Made by a program: the position numbers and the translations under genes. From the NCBI GenBank assembly GCA_903813345.2, contig CAIIXF020000012.1:8506432-8555431 (forward strand): 49,000 bases of DNA. Direction: 5' to 3'. Numbering within the stretch: the stretch's first letter is position 1; the number at the start of each line of letters is the position of its first letter. Below the pieces are notes generated by a model. The model was not told where the DNA came from and ran no database searches. It was given only the letters and a program-made list of their open reading frames with translations. Shown in pieces: positions 1 through 11,211 of the stretch. This DNA is from Owenia fusiformis (lineage: Eukaryota > Annelida > Polychaeta > Sabellida > Oweniidae).

Positions 1-786
1 TACTGTATTTGTAGTAAAAAAGGATACAACACGATGTAATACAATATTGGGGGTCCGAATGAAAATATACAGTGCTTAGGATAATATTTGTAGCAACAAT
101 TTTATATAGACAAACATAGACCCAAAATGCATGGTGTTCAATCAGGCCGAAATGGAATACCATAAATGTCATGAGACAATTAATAAAGGTAAGGAAAAAC
201 TGATTCAACATCAAGAAAAAACTAGATGGTTTTGAAATTCAAAACTATTCCAAGATCTCATTTGTGGCAAGGAACATCAGCTACTTTCAACCAAGAAATT
301 ATGAAGCTTGCTTCTCAAATGATCTTCACGACTCGATTTAATATTATGCTTATCTCCCTGACCGAAAATAGAATATTGAATCATTTTCTTTTCACTGATA
401 AGAATTTGGTATGTCAGTACCACTTTCCTTGATGATGAATCCAATCGCATCAAATGTGTTATGCGTATGATACTGTATCTCCCTGATACGTGTCTCTGTT
501 TAAGCTGTTCGTTTTGTTACAATATAACTTAAAATTGTCACTTTACTTGTAATTTTGCCACTTGAAATTGTAATTTTGCCACCTTGAAATGGCCATTGAA
601 GGTCAAATCCTGAACATTAAGTCAGATTTGAACATCTGAAAACGTGTAGATGATATTGAAAAAATGAGATCAATTTAAACAGTATTTGTTAAGTTATTGG
701 AAGTTGTAAGAGTTTGTTACAGACGCCGATCGCCAATCGGCAACAGCCGATCGCAAACCGCCGTCAAGAAACGGAGACCATAACAA
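1..786. other. Non-genic AT-rich stretch
   Basis: No convincing gene is seen; the one short open frame has no recognisable motif and sits in AT-rich sequence. Near 540-592 a unit of about 20 bases containing TTGTAATTTTGCCAC occurs twice. Bases 721-775 are an island of higher GC content in which GCCGATCGC-like words recur in both orientations. Confidence 0.6.
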
Positions 787-814
787 TATGTCACCACTTT
801 TTGGTGGTGACATA
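787..814. repeat. Short perfect hairpin
   Basis: Eleven bases (TATGTCACCAC) are followed by a six-base T-rich loop and then their exact reverse complement. No gene context is visible, so it may be the relic of a foldback element or simply a chance hairpin. Confidence 0.6.
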
Positions 815-920
815 AAAATAGACGATTTTGGACGAGTATGTGATTCACTACAGAACAAAATTGCTTATATGTAGTCACTTCGCTCAGTGGGTATGAATGT
901 TTTCACAATAACAGTCCCCT

Positions 921-1020
921 TACATGGCTTGATTACGTCCCCAGTACCGTCACCACATGGTGGGCATACATTAGCAGGCACGGTACAGTCTTGTCGTGCA
1001 CTGTCATGTACCAAGCCTGA
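921..1020. repeat. Imperfect nested palindrome
   Basis: GGCTTG and GTACCGT on the left are matched in order by ACGGTAC and CAAGCC on the right, around an inner CACATGGTG. The segment could fold into an interrupted stem. Nothing ties it to a gene. The remaining bases to 1289 hold nothing recognisable. Confidence 0.4.
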
Positions 1021-2029
1021 AAACATATCGATTAAGGAATTAAATACGTTTAAAAAGCTGTAGTAAGAAATTCATGAAAATCATGAAAATTGGTCAATGC
1101 TGCAACTTCTGTCTCAAATAATTGCTTATTTTTGACACACGAACAGTCGCGTTTTCGCTGGCCGAAATGAACTAAAAAGTTTTCTTCTCACTCAATACAT
1201 AACCAATGTTAAAATTCTTAAACTGTATTACAAGCAGCAGTATTTCCTAGGATGTTTGTTTTATTCATTTATTTTATTATTTATTCCAACAGGATCTTAA
1301 GAGGTTCTGGACAAATCATTTGATTCTGGACTTGTCATATTTTTTTTTCAACGAAATCACATCCAAGGGTTGAATTTTTATTAGCTATTTAGAGAGTGAG
1401 TCCTGCCTAGTATTAATTTCAATAAAAAAAAGTTAAAATAGAACCCTATTTGAGAGTCAATATAATACTTACATTACATTGATAAATTAAGGCAAATCCT
1501 GAAATATTTTTAAAGTGCATTTTTTATGAAATATTATCCAGCAAGTATTTAAATGAAACGGTCTTATTTAAATACAAATCATAACATGATATTTTTCATG
1601 AAACATTTTTCAATGAAATTCAATTGAAGGGTCAAGATAAAACGAGCTAATTTAGGTGAAAACCCTTACATGATGATGTGTTTTCATAACTTCTTTCATA
1701 AAATTCCATCAAGGGGAGAAGATAAAATGATCGAATTTTAGTGATTTAAGGATCACGAGAATATGTTTTCTTTGATATTTTCTATGAAATCCCATCCAAT
1801 GGTCAAGGTAAAATTTTGATTTTGATTTTGATTTGGTCACGTGTTCGAAAGATCCATATAAGGCCCATAGAACCATATAGGAACGTCATTTTGAATGTCA
1901 CGTGATAGATCCATATAAGGCTTTTAGAACCATTTATGGAAAGATGAGGGAAGCCCCTGACACCTGTTTCACGATTTTTATGCACTTCATTATTGTACCG
2001 AAGTTTGCCGATTCGATTCGTCGTATTTC

Positions 2030-2219
2030 GGAATCCTGGTGACAATTTTATACTCCATTGGAGTATTTTTGACCTACTTCTTCCGACGGAAATTCCCGAA
2101 CCTTGTTCGGATTAATCCGGATTTTCTGACCTACCTTATCTACCGAGATTTCACGAGTTAACATTCGTCTCATTCCGGAATCCTGGTGACAATTTTATAC
2201 TCCATTGGAGTATTTTTGA
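2030..2219 (+). repeat. 43-base direct repeat, two copies within the arm
   Basis: A block of about 43 bases starting GGAATCCTGGTGACAATTTT, and including ACTCCATTGGAGT, occurs at 2030-2073 and again at 2177-2219, about 147 bases apart. The same pair is present in the right arm, so it predates formation of the inverted repeat. Confidence 0.85.
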
Positions 2220-2291
2220 TCTACTTTTTCTGGATTTTGCCCTACTTATTATATCTTGACAACAAGCAAATCAAAAAGTTCGACATGAACG

Positions 2292-2346
2292 GGTCTCGAT
2301 CAACTAACCTAGACTATGGAAGCCAGGCACGCTATCCATTAGGCCA
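2292..2346 (-). repeat. tRNA-like Pol III promoter (probable SINE head), left arm
   Basis: On the minus strand TGGCCTAATGG (2336-2346) matches the tRNA A box TRGCNNARTGG exactly. GATCGAGACC (2292-2301) matches the B box GTTCGANNCC with one mismatch. Their starts are about 45 bases apart, the distance found in tRNA genes. The words between resemble a tRNA D arm and anticodon arm, but the anticodon-like loop is too long for a functional tRNA. The best reading is the head of a tRNA-derived SINE rather than a tRNA gene. Confidence 0.65.
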
Positions 2347-2667
2347 ACGAGCTACCGATATGAAAGAACAAAAGTATTATATATTTATACCGAGCGTCAA
2401 TTCAAAATGATCCTCACTTTTGTCTCCACTTAAATACAACTCGTCAGTTGTATCCAGAATAGTAGAACGCCTATGGCGCTAGTGAATAACCAAGTCCCAG
2501 GTGAGTGGTTCGTATCCCTCCGTGATATACTATTTTTGTTTTATTAAATACGACAGAAAGGAGCAAGGTGTAGGTTGAAAACAAGACGTTAGTTTGTTTC
2601 AAAACAGTTTGGAAACATTAATCTCTGATAATTTAAGGTTTTCCACTCCTGAAGGGCCTCTAGATCT

Positions 2668-3345
2668 ATGAAATTCAATAATCCACTCAGTAAAAATACG
2701 ATTTCTCTGCAACCTGATGTCCAATCAAGATCATTCAAATATATATGTGTTCCTGACACGTTTGGGCGTCCGGGAATAAAATTGCTTGTGAAAACTATTT
2801 ACAAAAGTGTTCCAGAGACCCTTATCTACTTGGCTAAGGTTTTATTTGAAGATACATTGCCTTATTAGCAGGTAGAGGGGCATACAGAACACAGAAGCAA
2901 ATGCTATGTTGAAAATTTTCTATATTTCAATTTGAACCTGTGTTTACATGTCACGTAGGCCAGTGTTTTATATGGGGATTATATGTACTTTCCTTGTTTA
3001 CATGAACGTAAATCATTACATGAAATCTGCATTCTTCTGGGTTTAATCTGGGTTTGTATTGTCTTATTGGGGCTTTTCGACTTTAAAACAAACCCTACCT
3101 AAATGGATTGTGTCTCGGGAACGTTTTTGTAAATAGTTATTATAAACAATTCTGAAAGAATATCACATATTTTTGTCTTCCCGATTTCAGTCATGAATTA
3201 CGTCAATTTCTCGTGCAAACATTGGGTAGACGTTGTCATAACCGGATGCCCGAACGTGTCAGGAACATATAGATACTCGAATGATGTTGATTGAACATCA
3301 GGGTTGAGAGAAATCGTAATTTTACTGAGTGGCTTCACGAAAAAA
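2668..3345. repeat. Inner inverted repeat pair
   Basis: Bases 2680-2830 recur in reverse complement at about 3115-3345, with roughly 80 extra bases inside the right copy; for example CCTGACACGTTTGGGCGTCC at 2752 is matched by the complement near 3243-3262. A direct repeat of about 27 bases containing a hairpin (ATACAACT and AGTTGTAT around CGTC) lies at 2431-2457 and 3367-3393, just outside. A diverged single copy of the 2780-2850 part lies at about 45300-45370. This looks like a decayed foldback element beside the left arm. Confidence 0.7.
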
Positions 3346-3350
3346 TAAGC

Positions 3351-3741
3351 AGCACTTTAGGCCACCTAAATACAACTCGTCAGTTGTATCCAGTTGGAAT
3401 CCCAGCGTAATGTTTTTAATTATATGGTTGTGCTTTGATTTTACGCTGAAAACATTTATAACTACGTCAACTTTATATTAAAACATTTATCATCTTTTCA
3501 GTTGTATTAAAATGTAAAATATGATATATGTCAGCTTATTGCTTTCTGGAGAACAGTCAAGGTTTAAATTTGGTACAATGAATCGGACACTCGTGTAAAT
3601 CGACATGGTTATAACATTGAACTCAATGCAGTAAATTAGTTATTTCTATGAATCACAGCGGGATTGGTTTCATTTTATATGATTGCCAACTCTGGCGGTT
3701 TTTTTGTAAATGCTTTTGACCGCTGTAAATGTGAAACTGAT
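3351..3741. other. No recognisable feature
   Basis: Apart from the 27-base direct repeat at 3367-3393, this AT-rich stretch shows no coding signal, family motif or repeat shared with the rest of the window. Confidence 0.5.
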
Positions 3742-3875
3742 ACAGTATTATTCAATTGTTTTATGTCTTGGTCACATTTGCTCCGATTTTCACTACGGCG
3801 CCCGGCCGATTGAGTATTGTGTTCAGAAATGTATTCAATTTTGAACAAAATACTCGCAGCAAATGTGATCCAGGC
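3742..3875. repeat. Foldback MITE relic with GGCGCCCGGCCGA arm
   Basis: The segment TTTGCTCCGATTT...GGCGCCCGGCCGATTGAGTATT is followed by GAACAAAATACTC and then GCAAATGTG. It is the same sequence as the complete hairpin at 31731-31850, but the right arm here lacks the GC-rich part, so it is an internally deleted copy. Confidence 0.75.
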
Positions 3876-4216
3876 ATTACACAGCGGTATTTCGAACATA
3901 CTATTGTTGCTTAACCACGACCTAGCCAATTTTAAAATCATACTCCTTATTTAAATCCAAGTAAACGATCAATGTCTAGGTATTTGGCGTTTGATGATAC
4001 TATGGCCCTTGGCGAATTATGATTAGATGAACCGAGGTCAACATTAATGTTTCTTGTACAAGGTCATCCCAAGGTCTAAGATAAATATTTAGGTATTTTA
4101 CGTTTCAAGACCTTTGGACAAATTCGATTCAACGATGTATTAAAGTTAAAATGTATACAGAGATAAAATAGGTTATCTCCTATCGTTTCCTTGTGTATAC
4201 GTTTATGTCTCTGCGT
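3876..4216. other. No recognisable feature
   Basis: AT-rich sequence without a coding signal or a repeat that I can match elsewhere in the window. Confidence 0.5.
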
Positions 4217-4457
4217 AATAACGCAGATGCGAGCAGGTAGTTACCAATCTCACCACAAGGTGGCTCGTTCGGGTCAGATAGCATGGCGGGTATGGTAGAA
4301 AGTTCCCTTTAACTTAAAGTACATCTGTTTCGTGGTTCAATTTTCATATCACCCTTAAAATGTATCTAATAGCAATGCAATTAAAATATGTCCAGTGAAC
4401 GAAAATGCAATACAATAGATATTTCTCTTTTTGTGATTTTGTAACAATGGGGTTATT
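4217..4457 (+). repeat. Dispersed 250-base repeat, copy 1
   Basis: Clearly similar, in the same orientation, to 44673-44924 inside TSR3 intron 5. The best conserved core runs from CACCACAAGGTGGCTCG through GTCAGATAGCATGGCGGGTA to AGTTCCCTTTAACTTAAA. Downstream both share a TTTTTGTGATTTTGTAA block. No terminal inverted repeats or tail were recognised, so its class is unknown. Confidence 0.8.
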
Positions 4458-4904
4458 TTTTGTATATGTAACATGGTCATTTTCACATTTTATATTATTA
4501 CTGTTCATATTAATCAATCCCTATTCATCTCAATATAACATGTCCCTAAGTAGGTTGTTTGCAGTTTTACTCTTTTAATACCATGTTCACTTTTCACCTT
4601 GAGTTATTCAACTATGCAAACTGTGTCAGTTTTATACATCTATTGTTCCCCTATATGGTCTTTCTCACTCACATGTAGCTGAGTTTGCATTGGATGTTGG
4701 CTTGTCAGTAGTTGCTGTAAGAGTTCATGTTGTACATTACAGAGCATTGTATTTTAAACATTGAAGTTTGAAATATACTATTTTATATATATTTTAATTT
4801 GAAGTTCGAGTTATTTTATTGCCACCCACGGGCCTTCCACACGCCCATTTACATATAACGCTTTGAAACAACTTTAAAAAGTGAGCAATGTCAGTGTTGT
4901 GATA
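4458..4904. other. No recognisable feature
   Basis: AT-rich sequence with no coding signal and no repeat matched within the window. Confidence 0.5.
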
Positions 4905-7706
4905 ATAGAGAATTTTCGTTATAAGTTGTTTCAAAAACTTATACGTATACTTATAGTTTAAAGGGTCTTGTCGAACTAAAATCAATTCAAATTGATTTTC
5001 ATAATCTGTACCAAGTGGGGCATAACTATTCCCGATATAGTCAAGCTTCATCATCAACTAGGGACTGCGAATACAATGTCCTTTGCTAGTGTCAATTATG
5101 AACACGATAAACTAAATTCTAGTTGACGGGTCCTTGTAGTGTACGATAAACAAGACCTTTTAAAGTGAATCACTACACGAACGAGTCGATCATTTCAAAG
5201 TTCTCATGAAATTATAAGGTCAATTTTTAAGTTTTTACGTATACACTGTATGTACAGAGATCGCCTAGTATTAAAAGTGGGTGATCAAAGACTCGACAAG
5301 ATGCGCAAAATCCAAAATGTCGTAAGAAAGGTATGTTTGTTTGTCTTCTCTTTACCAGTTTAAAGTCATTTTACCTACAGATGGTATTCCATATGCTGTA
5401 TAAGAGACTCAAGATTCATTTGGTAACAGGATGCAGTGATTAAATCAATCGAAATACCTGAACTGAGTTGATAAAAGAAGCAAAATCAAAAACCCGTCGA
5501 ACGAAAATGTATTTTTCACAAAATTTTCTGTTTTTAGATTGCCAAAACCACAAAACCAATTTCATCTATGGTTAATATACATAAAACTTAACATTACATG
5601 CATATCAGACGTTCCAGCTCCCCTTCAGTATCGAGTAAGGAGATGTTATAAAAAAAATTTATGATCAGCCAAGTGAGTGATTTTACCATGTGGACTCTAA
5701 TGATATGTTCTTTGCATTTCAGAGTGGTTGGATTTACATGTTTCTATTGTCCTTCACTACGAACTGTTAAATTTCAAAACATTATAAATCACCTTATAGA
5801 ACACCATGAAGATGAAGAGATGAAGATGAGAAAGATTATTTAAAATAGAGGCAAATTTAGAATGATTACAAGAAATTTCTCTGGAATAATACCAAATGAA
5901 GTGAAATCAATAAATAAACACATACTTGTAGAAAGTGATGAATTTATGACAATTTTAGTGATTGACAATGGCCTAAACTGGAACTTTTCCTCAGCCCCAT
6001 CCACATAACGCTGTCTAGAATAGCATAGTATTTATTTCACACTTTGTTTCTCTAAAAACGCCTACTGGGCGTTTATTTTGCATTCGATTACATACAATTC
6101 TAACATTTTCAAGCTAATCACCTATATACCTTAGTTGAAAATTGATCAATAAATCTTCTGAATATTGAACTATAGAGCAGCTTTCCCCTATACCTATCAT
6201 TTACATATGGCCCAAGTTAGCCACCTCATGGTGAAACTGGGAACTGACTACTGGCATCTACTGAAGGTCATTACATTTTTATATAACTTATTGATACCTT
6301 GCTGCAAAAGAATGATATAACTCCCCAATTAAATAGATAGTGTACAATTCAGATTTAATAAGTTTATTAATTATGAGACCCCATGTCCATAACAACCACA
6401 ATCATGACAATGGGTGATACAGTGACATACATTTTCATTTATGATTTATTCAATTCTTGCATTACAATTCGACAATCATCTTGGGTGCCAAGGTGTAAAG
6501 TTTTCATACCTTGGAATCAAAGGGTAAAATAATTGAACTGAAATGTGACTTTAAAAACTGTTCCATTTATAAGGTGATACGCTTCAAGAGGTTTTTCTCT
6601 TAGCAGTGTACAGTGTACATATCGTATTGTATTCAAACAAAGACAGAACAACAAAATATACGCACACAGTGACCATTTAATCGAATGAATAAATGAACGG
6701 TGATGTACATGTTTATTTTAATTTGGACATACATTTTGCATGAAACCCCATTTTTCTTCTCTTTAAAGCATATAGTTATGGGTGTATGATCTGCTGAAAC
6801 TCACGCTATAGGCTGATCCATTCATTTCTGTGTCAAAATATTTATTCCATGTTATTTAAGAGGAAACGTGAACTTTATCATGGTCAAATGGCAGCCCAAG
6901 ACCCTACCTAAGTATAAAAAATTAAAGTGAGTAAAAATCTTCTATTGCTTTTGATATTTTAAAGCTTTTTAAATAAAACAGCACATATTATATCGCATTT
7001 ATCTCTTTACATCGTAAAATCATTCACATATACGAAAAATGGTCAAAGTAATATATATTTTTCAAAGCATATGGATGTTCTTGTGCCTACAAAACCTTAT
7101 TGAATCACCAGTAGCGTGTAATATAAACACAAATAAATCTTTTAAAAGTAACCGTTACAAGATATTTGAATTTTGCGCATCTTGTCGAGTCTTTGATCAC
7201 CCACTTTTAATACTAGGCGATCTCTGTACATACAGTGGTATAAAAGGGCCTTTATACGCTGATTATAAACGTACAGAGTTGGATCTCCGCATAGTATATG
7301 TGTGGACCTACTGACCAGAATGGCTTATTAAAATTAATCGGCTGAATAGGCATAGTATCCAATCAAATAGCTCGACTCATTCATTAGCTGAACTAATTCT
7401 CCCTTCGTTATTTCTACAAGGTGATTCAAAACGATCATCTACAAAAAATATATTTGAGAGTAGATAAATCTGTAAAACCCGTGTGCTATATCAGCCTATT
7501 TGATTCTAGAAAACACATATGACACAACTAAACATGCTTTACATCAAGGGGGTACGGATGGTATGCCATTGGCCCTTTTTATTACCGTCCTAGGAGATAT
7601 TTCCCGACGAATTAGGAAATTATGAAACACCTTGTTTATTGGGTTTATAAGTATAAGTATACGTATAAGTTTTTAAAAAACTTATAACGAAAATTCTCTA
7701 ATAACG
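4905..7706. repeat. Nested inverted-repeat element, 2.8 kb
   Basis: Two blocks on the left recur inverted and in mirror order on the right: 4905-4957 with 7648-7706 (AATAGAGAATTTTCGTTATA and its complement) and 5243-5318 with 7168-7243 (GATCGCCTAGTATTAAAAGT and its complement). The sequence between the paired blocks has diverged. This indicates a decayed element with long inverted ends that lies inside the larger 1290-9882 palindrome. Its central 1.85 kb holds one short zinc-finger-like frame and otherwise nothing recognisable. Confidence 0.75.
5661..5843 (+). pseudogene. Possible zinc-finger-like coding fragment
   Basis: The 60-codon open frame contains CFYC followed after about 15 residues by HLIEHH, a spacing that fits a C2H2-type zinc-binding finger, and then a charged tail (HEDEEMKMRK). 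A reasonable splice acceptor (TTTGCATTTCAG) lies just before the finger at about 5710-5721. It is in the middle of the nested inverted-repeat element, so it may be a surviving exon piece of a transposon-encoded protein. No catalytic domain is visible nearby. It could equally be a chance frame. Confidence 0.3.
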
Positions 7707-7719
7707 CCCCTCATACCTA

Positions 7720-8021
7720 TTTATTACAGGTCGTGTAGACCATTGTTGCCTGATTTATAGCAAAAACATTGACTTTTGCACGTTGATGATGATGATGATG
7801 ATGATGCGCCTTTTATAATAGATCTCATATCTTAGAAGCGTATCAGTTCAAAAAATACTAGAAGACCTTACATATTTTGCCATGCACTGCGCCTATTCAT
7901 TTGGCAATTCAGTTGTAAATTTTATCTTGAAAAAAATAAATCTTCCAAATTTGTTGAGTTTTCTTGCAGAAATCGCCTACCCCCCCCCCCTCCATCCATT
8001 TTGTATGATAACAAGGCGTGA
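7720..8021 (+). mobile_element. Solo arm of the 0.9-kb foldback element
   Basis: This segment, from TTATTACAGGTCGTG to a CGTGA end, matches the right arm of the element at 11212-12115 in the same orientation: TAGCAAAAACATTG, GCACTGCGC and TATTCATTT blocks, then a C run. The partner arm and loop are missing here. It contains a pure (GAT)n microsatellite at 7784-7806 that the other arms lack. Confidence 0.8.
7784..7806 (+). repeat. (TGA)n microsatellite
   Basis: More than seven uninterrupted TGA units are present. In the corresponding arms at 11212-12115 the same site reads GGCGACG without expansion. Confidence 0.9.
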
Positions 8022-8345
8022 TTTAAGCTGCTGATATTCTTCTTTAAGCGAGTCGGATTTTCAAAATCTATAAGTTGGACTCCCTTTATAGAAGCTTTGA
8101 ACTGAATTTGCACTGCCTAATGCTGAAATTTTATTGTTTATCCATACATTTTAAGAAAAAATGTATAAAAAAAGATGTTAAAGCCAAATGTTGCCCTAAA
8201 AATTCAGAAAATGTAAAAAATTTCGAATTTTCTATGTACAGGCCTTGTTGCCCCTTTAAGAAGCTTAATATGTAAATTATCTAATCAAACACTTCGTCCA
8301 CCATTTAGAAACACTAATCAATCCAATCTGTGCTAGCGATTCATA
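8022..8345. other. No recognisable feature
   Basis: Two short overlapping open frames occur but have no recognisable motif. No repeat match was found in the window. Confidence 0.5.
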
Positions 8346-8359
8346 GGGCGAGCCAGTGG

Positions 8360-8518
8360 GATATTTCCAGGGTTCATACACACCTGGAAATGTCAGGGAA
8401 ATTGACTTGATTTTCCAAGTGCTGGAAATGTCAGGTAATTTTAAAATTAGGTCAAAAGGGCCAAAGATGACCGGGAAGTTTGAAACGGTAGACATGTCAG
8501 GGAAATGTCAGGGAAATT
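8360..8518 (+). repeat. Degenerate GTCAGGGAAAT repeat
   Basis: Words of the form (G)TCAGGGAAAT, TCAGGTAATT and CCTGGAAATG recur at irregular 15-40-base spacing over about 160 bases, ending next to the right arm of the large inverted repeat. It looks like a short degenerate minisatellite. Confidence 0.6.
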
Positions 8519-8545
8519 TGTATCAGTGTTGAAAAAATAATGTTC

Positions 8546-9882
8546 CAGAGATTAATGTTTCCAAACTGTTTTGAAACAAACTAACGTCTTGTTTTCAACC
8601 TACACCTTGCTCCTTTCTGTCGTATTTAATAAAACAAAAATAGTATATCACGGAGGGATACGAACCACTCACCTGGGACTTGGTTATTCACTAGCGCCAT
8701 AGGCGTTCTACTATTCTGGATACAACTGACGAGTCGTATTTAAGTGGAGACAAAAGTGAGGATCATTTTGAATTGACGCTCGGTATAAATATATAATACT
8801 TTTGTTCTTTCATATCGGTAGCTCGTTGGCCTCATGGTTAGCGTGCCTGGCTTCCATAGTCTAGGTTAGTTGATCGAGACCCATTCATGTCGAACTTTTT
8901 GATTTGCTTGTTGTCAAGATATAATAAGTAGGGCAAAATCCAGAAAAAGTAGATCAAAAATACTCCAATGGAGTATAAAATTGTCACCAGGATTCCGGAA
9001 TGAGACGAATGTTAACTCGTGAAATCTCGGTAGATAAAGTAGGTCAGAAAATCCGGATTAATCCGAACAAGGTTCGGGAATTTCCGTCATAAGAAGTAGG
9101 TCAAAAATACTCCAATGGAGTATAAAAATGTCACCAGGATTCCGAAATACGACGAATCGAATCGGCAAACTTCGGTACAATAATGAAGTGCATAAAAATC
9201 GTGAAACAGGTGTCAGGGGCTTCCCTCATCTTTCCATAAATGGTTCTAAAAGCCTTATATGGATCTATCACGTGACATTCAAAATGACGTTCCTATATGG
9301 TTCTATGGGCCTTATATGGATCTTTCGAACACGTGACCAAATCAAAATCAAAATCAAAATTTTACCTTGACCATTGGATGGGATTTCATAGAAAATATCA
9401 AAGAAAACATATTCTCGTGATCCTTAAATCACTTAAATTCGATCATTTTATCTTCACCCCTTGATGGAATTTTATGAAAGAAGTTATGAAAACACATCAT
9501 CATGTAAGGGTTTTCACCTAAATTAGCTCGTTTTATCTTGACCCTTCAATTGAATTTCATTGAAAAATGTTTCATGAAAAATATTATGTTATGATTTGTA
9601 TTTAAATAAGACCGTTTCATTTAAATACTTGCTGGATAATATTTCATTAAAAAACGCACTTTAAAAATATTTCAGGATTTGCCTTAATTTATCAATGTAA
9701 TGTAAGTATTAGATTGACTCTCAAATAGGGTTCTATTTTAACTTTTTTATTGAAATTAATACTAGGCAGGACTCACTCTCTAAATAGCTAATAAAAATTC
9801 AACCCTTGGATGTGATTTCGTTGAAAAAAAAATATGAAAAGTCCAGAATCAAATGATTTGTCCAGAACCTCTTAAGATCCTG
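8546..9882 (-). repeat. Right arm of 1.34-kb inverted repeat
   Basis: Reverse complement of 1290-2627 at very high identity by eye. An 80-codon open frame is shared perfectly by both arms (9128-9370 here, 1803-2045 on the opposite strand). It resembles no protein family that I recognise and is explained by the nucleotide duplication. Conservation of the frame is therefore not evidence of a gene. Confidence 0.9.
8827..8881 (+). repeat. tRNA-like Pol III promoter (probable SINE head), right arm
   Basis: Counterpart of 2292-2346. Here the A box reads TGGCCTCATGG, one mismatch from consensus, and the B box GATCGAGACC (8872-8881) is unchanged. The 45-base spacing is kept. Transcripts from the two arms would run toward the outer ends of the palindrome. 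Confidence 0.65.
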
Positions 9883-10838
9883 TTTTCCGTATTCTAGGTT
9901 CTAGACTGTGTTTTGTCTCCCCTCCCTCATGTTTGATATTTCATCACTTCAAATTTTCGACCTCTATCTCCAGATCTAGGTAATTGGTATTAACCCACTG
10001 TTCTTGTCCTAAAAAGATAGATACCATATACGACTATCACATGTATTACTCCTTTCTGCAACAAGGTGTTATATGTTGTTTTTTAATTGAAAAAGTAAAA
10101 ATACACCATAAAATCTCCCACTTTTGACCTCGTTTGACCTACTTTATGAAATTTAATACACCCTCTTCGCGAGTATTGCATATTCTTGCCTATCAATATA
10201 TGAATTTTGACTAAAAATTATAGTGTACGTAACCAGTCTAATGATTAATAAAACGTTAGGAGCTAAAAAACGTTTTGCGGAACCTCTCTATTATAGTAGA
10301 AAAAACGTATGAAATAAATGTTAAAGTGTCACTATTTCCTTACACAGTAGTGTATCGCTTTAAGAAAAATCATTGGACTTTGTAATCCTCAGTCTAATAA
10401 TACCTGACCGTGTAGCCTACATTGAAATTATACGTTTATATATGCGTCTGAGGTATATAAAAATGAACTCTATTTTTCTAAAGTCTTCGCTTCCTTATTA
10501 GAATTCTATATAAAGCCACGTTGTTTAGAATGTAGTCGCCTTTGCATTTCAATTTATATTCGTGATATATGGCTATGAGTATATATTGTGACAATTTACG
10601 ATAATTGATACTTTAAAAATCTGTTGTTGTACTACAAACTGCGACATATATGTTGATTTAATGGACATGCAATGTGTTATTTTTTGTTGACCAGACTTTA
10701 AGCTATCATTACCACAAGGTACCTGTTTGGAATATTGGTTATGTTTTTATAAAATATGACTTTAATGATGGATTTTTTTGACAATTAAGAAATTATTTTA
10801 TTTTTTCGGCATATATAAGTGGGGGGGCGGTTTAGGGA
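9883..10838. other. No recognisable feature
   Basis: AT-rich sequence, with no coding signal longer than background and no repeat matched elsewhere in the window. Confidence 0.5.
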
Positions 10839-10985
10839 TATCGTATATCGTATATCGTATAAGAGGGTGAACATTTATTGTATATTGAATAAGAGGGGGC
10901 AAAATTTAACGTATATGATATAAGAAGTGTAAAAAATATGGTATATGGTATAATAGAAAATATATGGTATATGGTATCTAGAATT
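10839..10985 (+). repeat. TATCGTATATGGTATAAGAG minisatellite, locus 1
   Basis: A unit of roughly 25-30 bases built on ATATCGTATATGGTATAAGAG plus a purine-rich spacer is repeated about five times with drift. A second locus with the same unit lies at 25522-25668. A run of G precedes this one and a run of C follows the other, so both may derive from the same larger mobile sequence. Confidence 0.8.
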
Positions 10986-11211
10986 AAAGAAGGCTAATTA
11001 TGAAGAAAGTGTACCCTTAAGTTCCCCATTGTGCCAACTCTCTTACTGTAACCGTGTTGGAAAAACATGGAAAAGTAGTCTCTCTAATTGGTTCCACATT
11101 CCAGGTCAATCAATACTGTAAGTTTAGAGAACATCCCTCTCAAACTAAGAGTTTTGTGCCCTTTTCATTCAAATTTTCACAGGATGTGTTAAATACAGTC
11201 TCGAATAAGAA
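10986..11211. other. No recognisable feature
   Basis: Short spacer with no coding signal or repeat. Confidence 0.4.

Larger units (their letters stand above)
1290..2627 (+). repeat. Left arm of 1.34-kb inverted repeat
   Basis: This 1338-base segment recurs as its reverse complement at 8546-9882. The outer junction is CAGGATCTTAAG at 1290 against CTTAAGATCCTG ending at 9882; the inner junction is near 2627 and 8546. The two coordinates add up to 11172-11173 at both ends, so there is almost no net length change, and the differences seen are scattered single bases. The arm contains a (TTTTGA)n stretch near 1815, an internal direct repeat and a tRNA-like promoter. No target-site duplication was found beside the outer ends. 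It could be a terminal inverted repeat of a large transposon or an inverted segmental duplication; I cannot choose from the sequence alone. Confidence 0.9.

Noticed and set aside
1803-2045. 80-codon frame identical to one at 9128-9370, looking like a conserved gene pair
   Set aside because: The identity is explained by the inverted duplication of the DNA, and the sequence has no protein-like features.
2285-2360. Functional tRNA gene
   Set aside because: A and B boxes are good, but the anticodon-like loop is too long and the acceptor stem does not pair, so it is a SINE-type promoter at best.
1290-9882. Polinton/Maverick transposon
   Set aside because: Long inverted ends fit, but no polymerase, integrase or capsid-like coding sequence is visible and the interior is only 5.9 kb.
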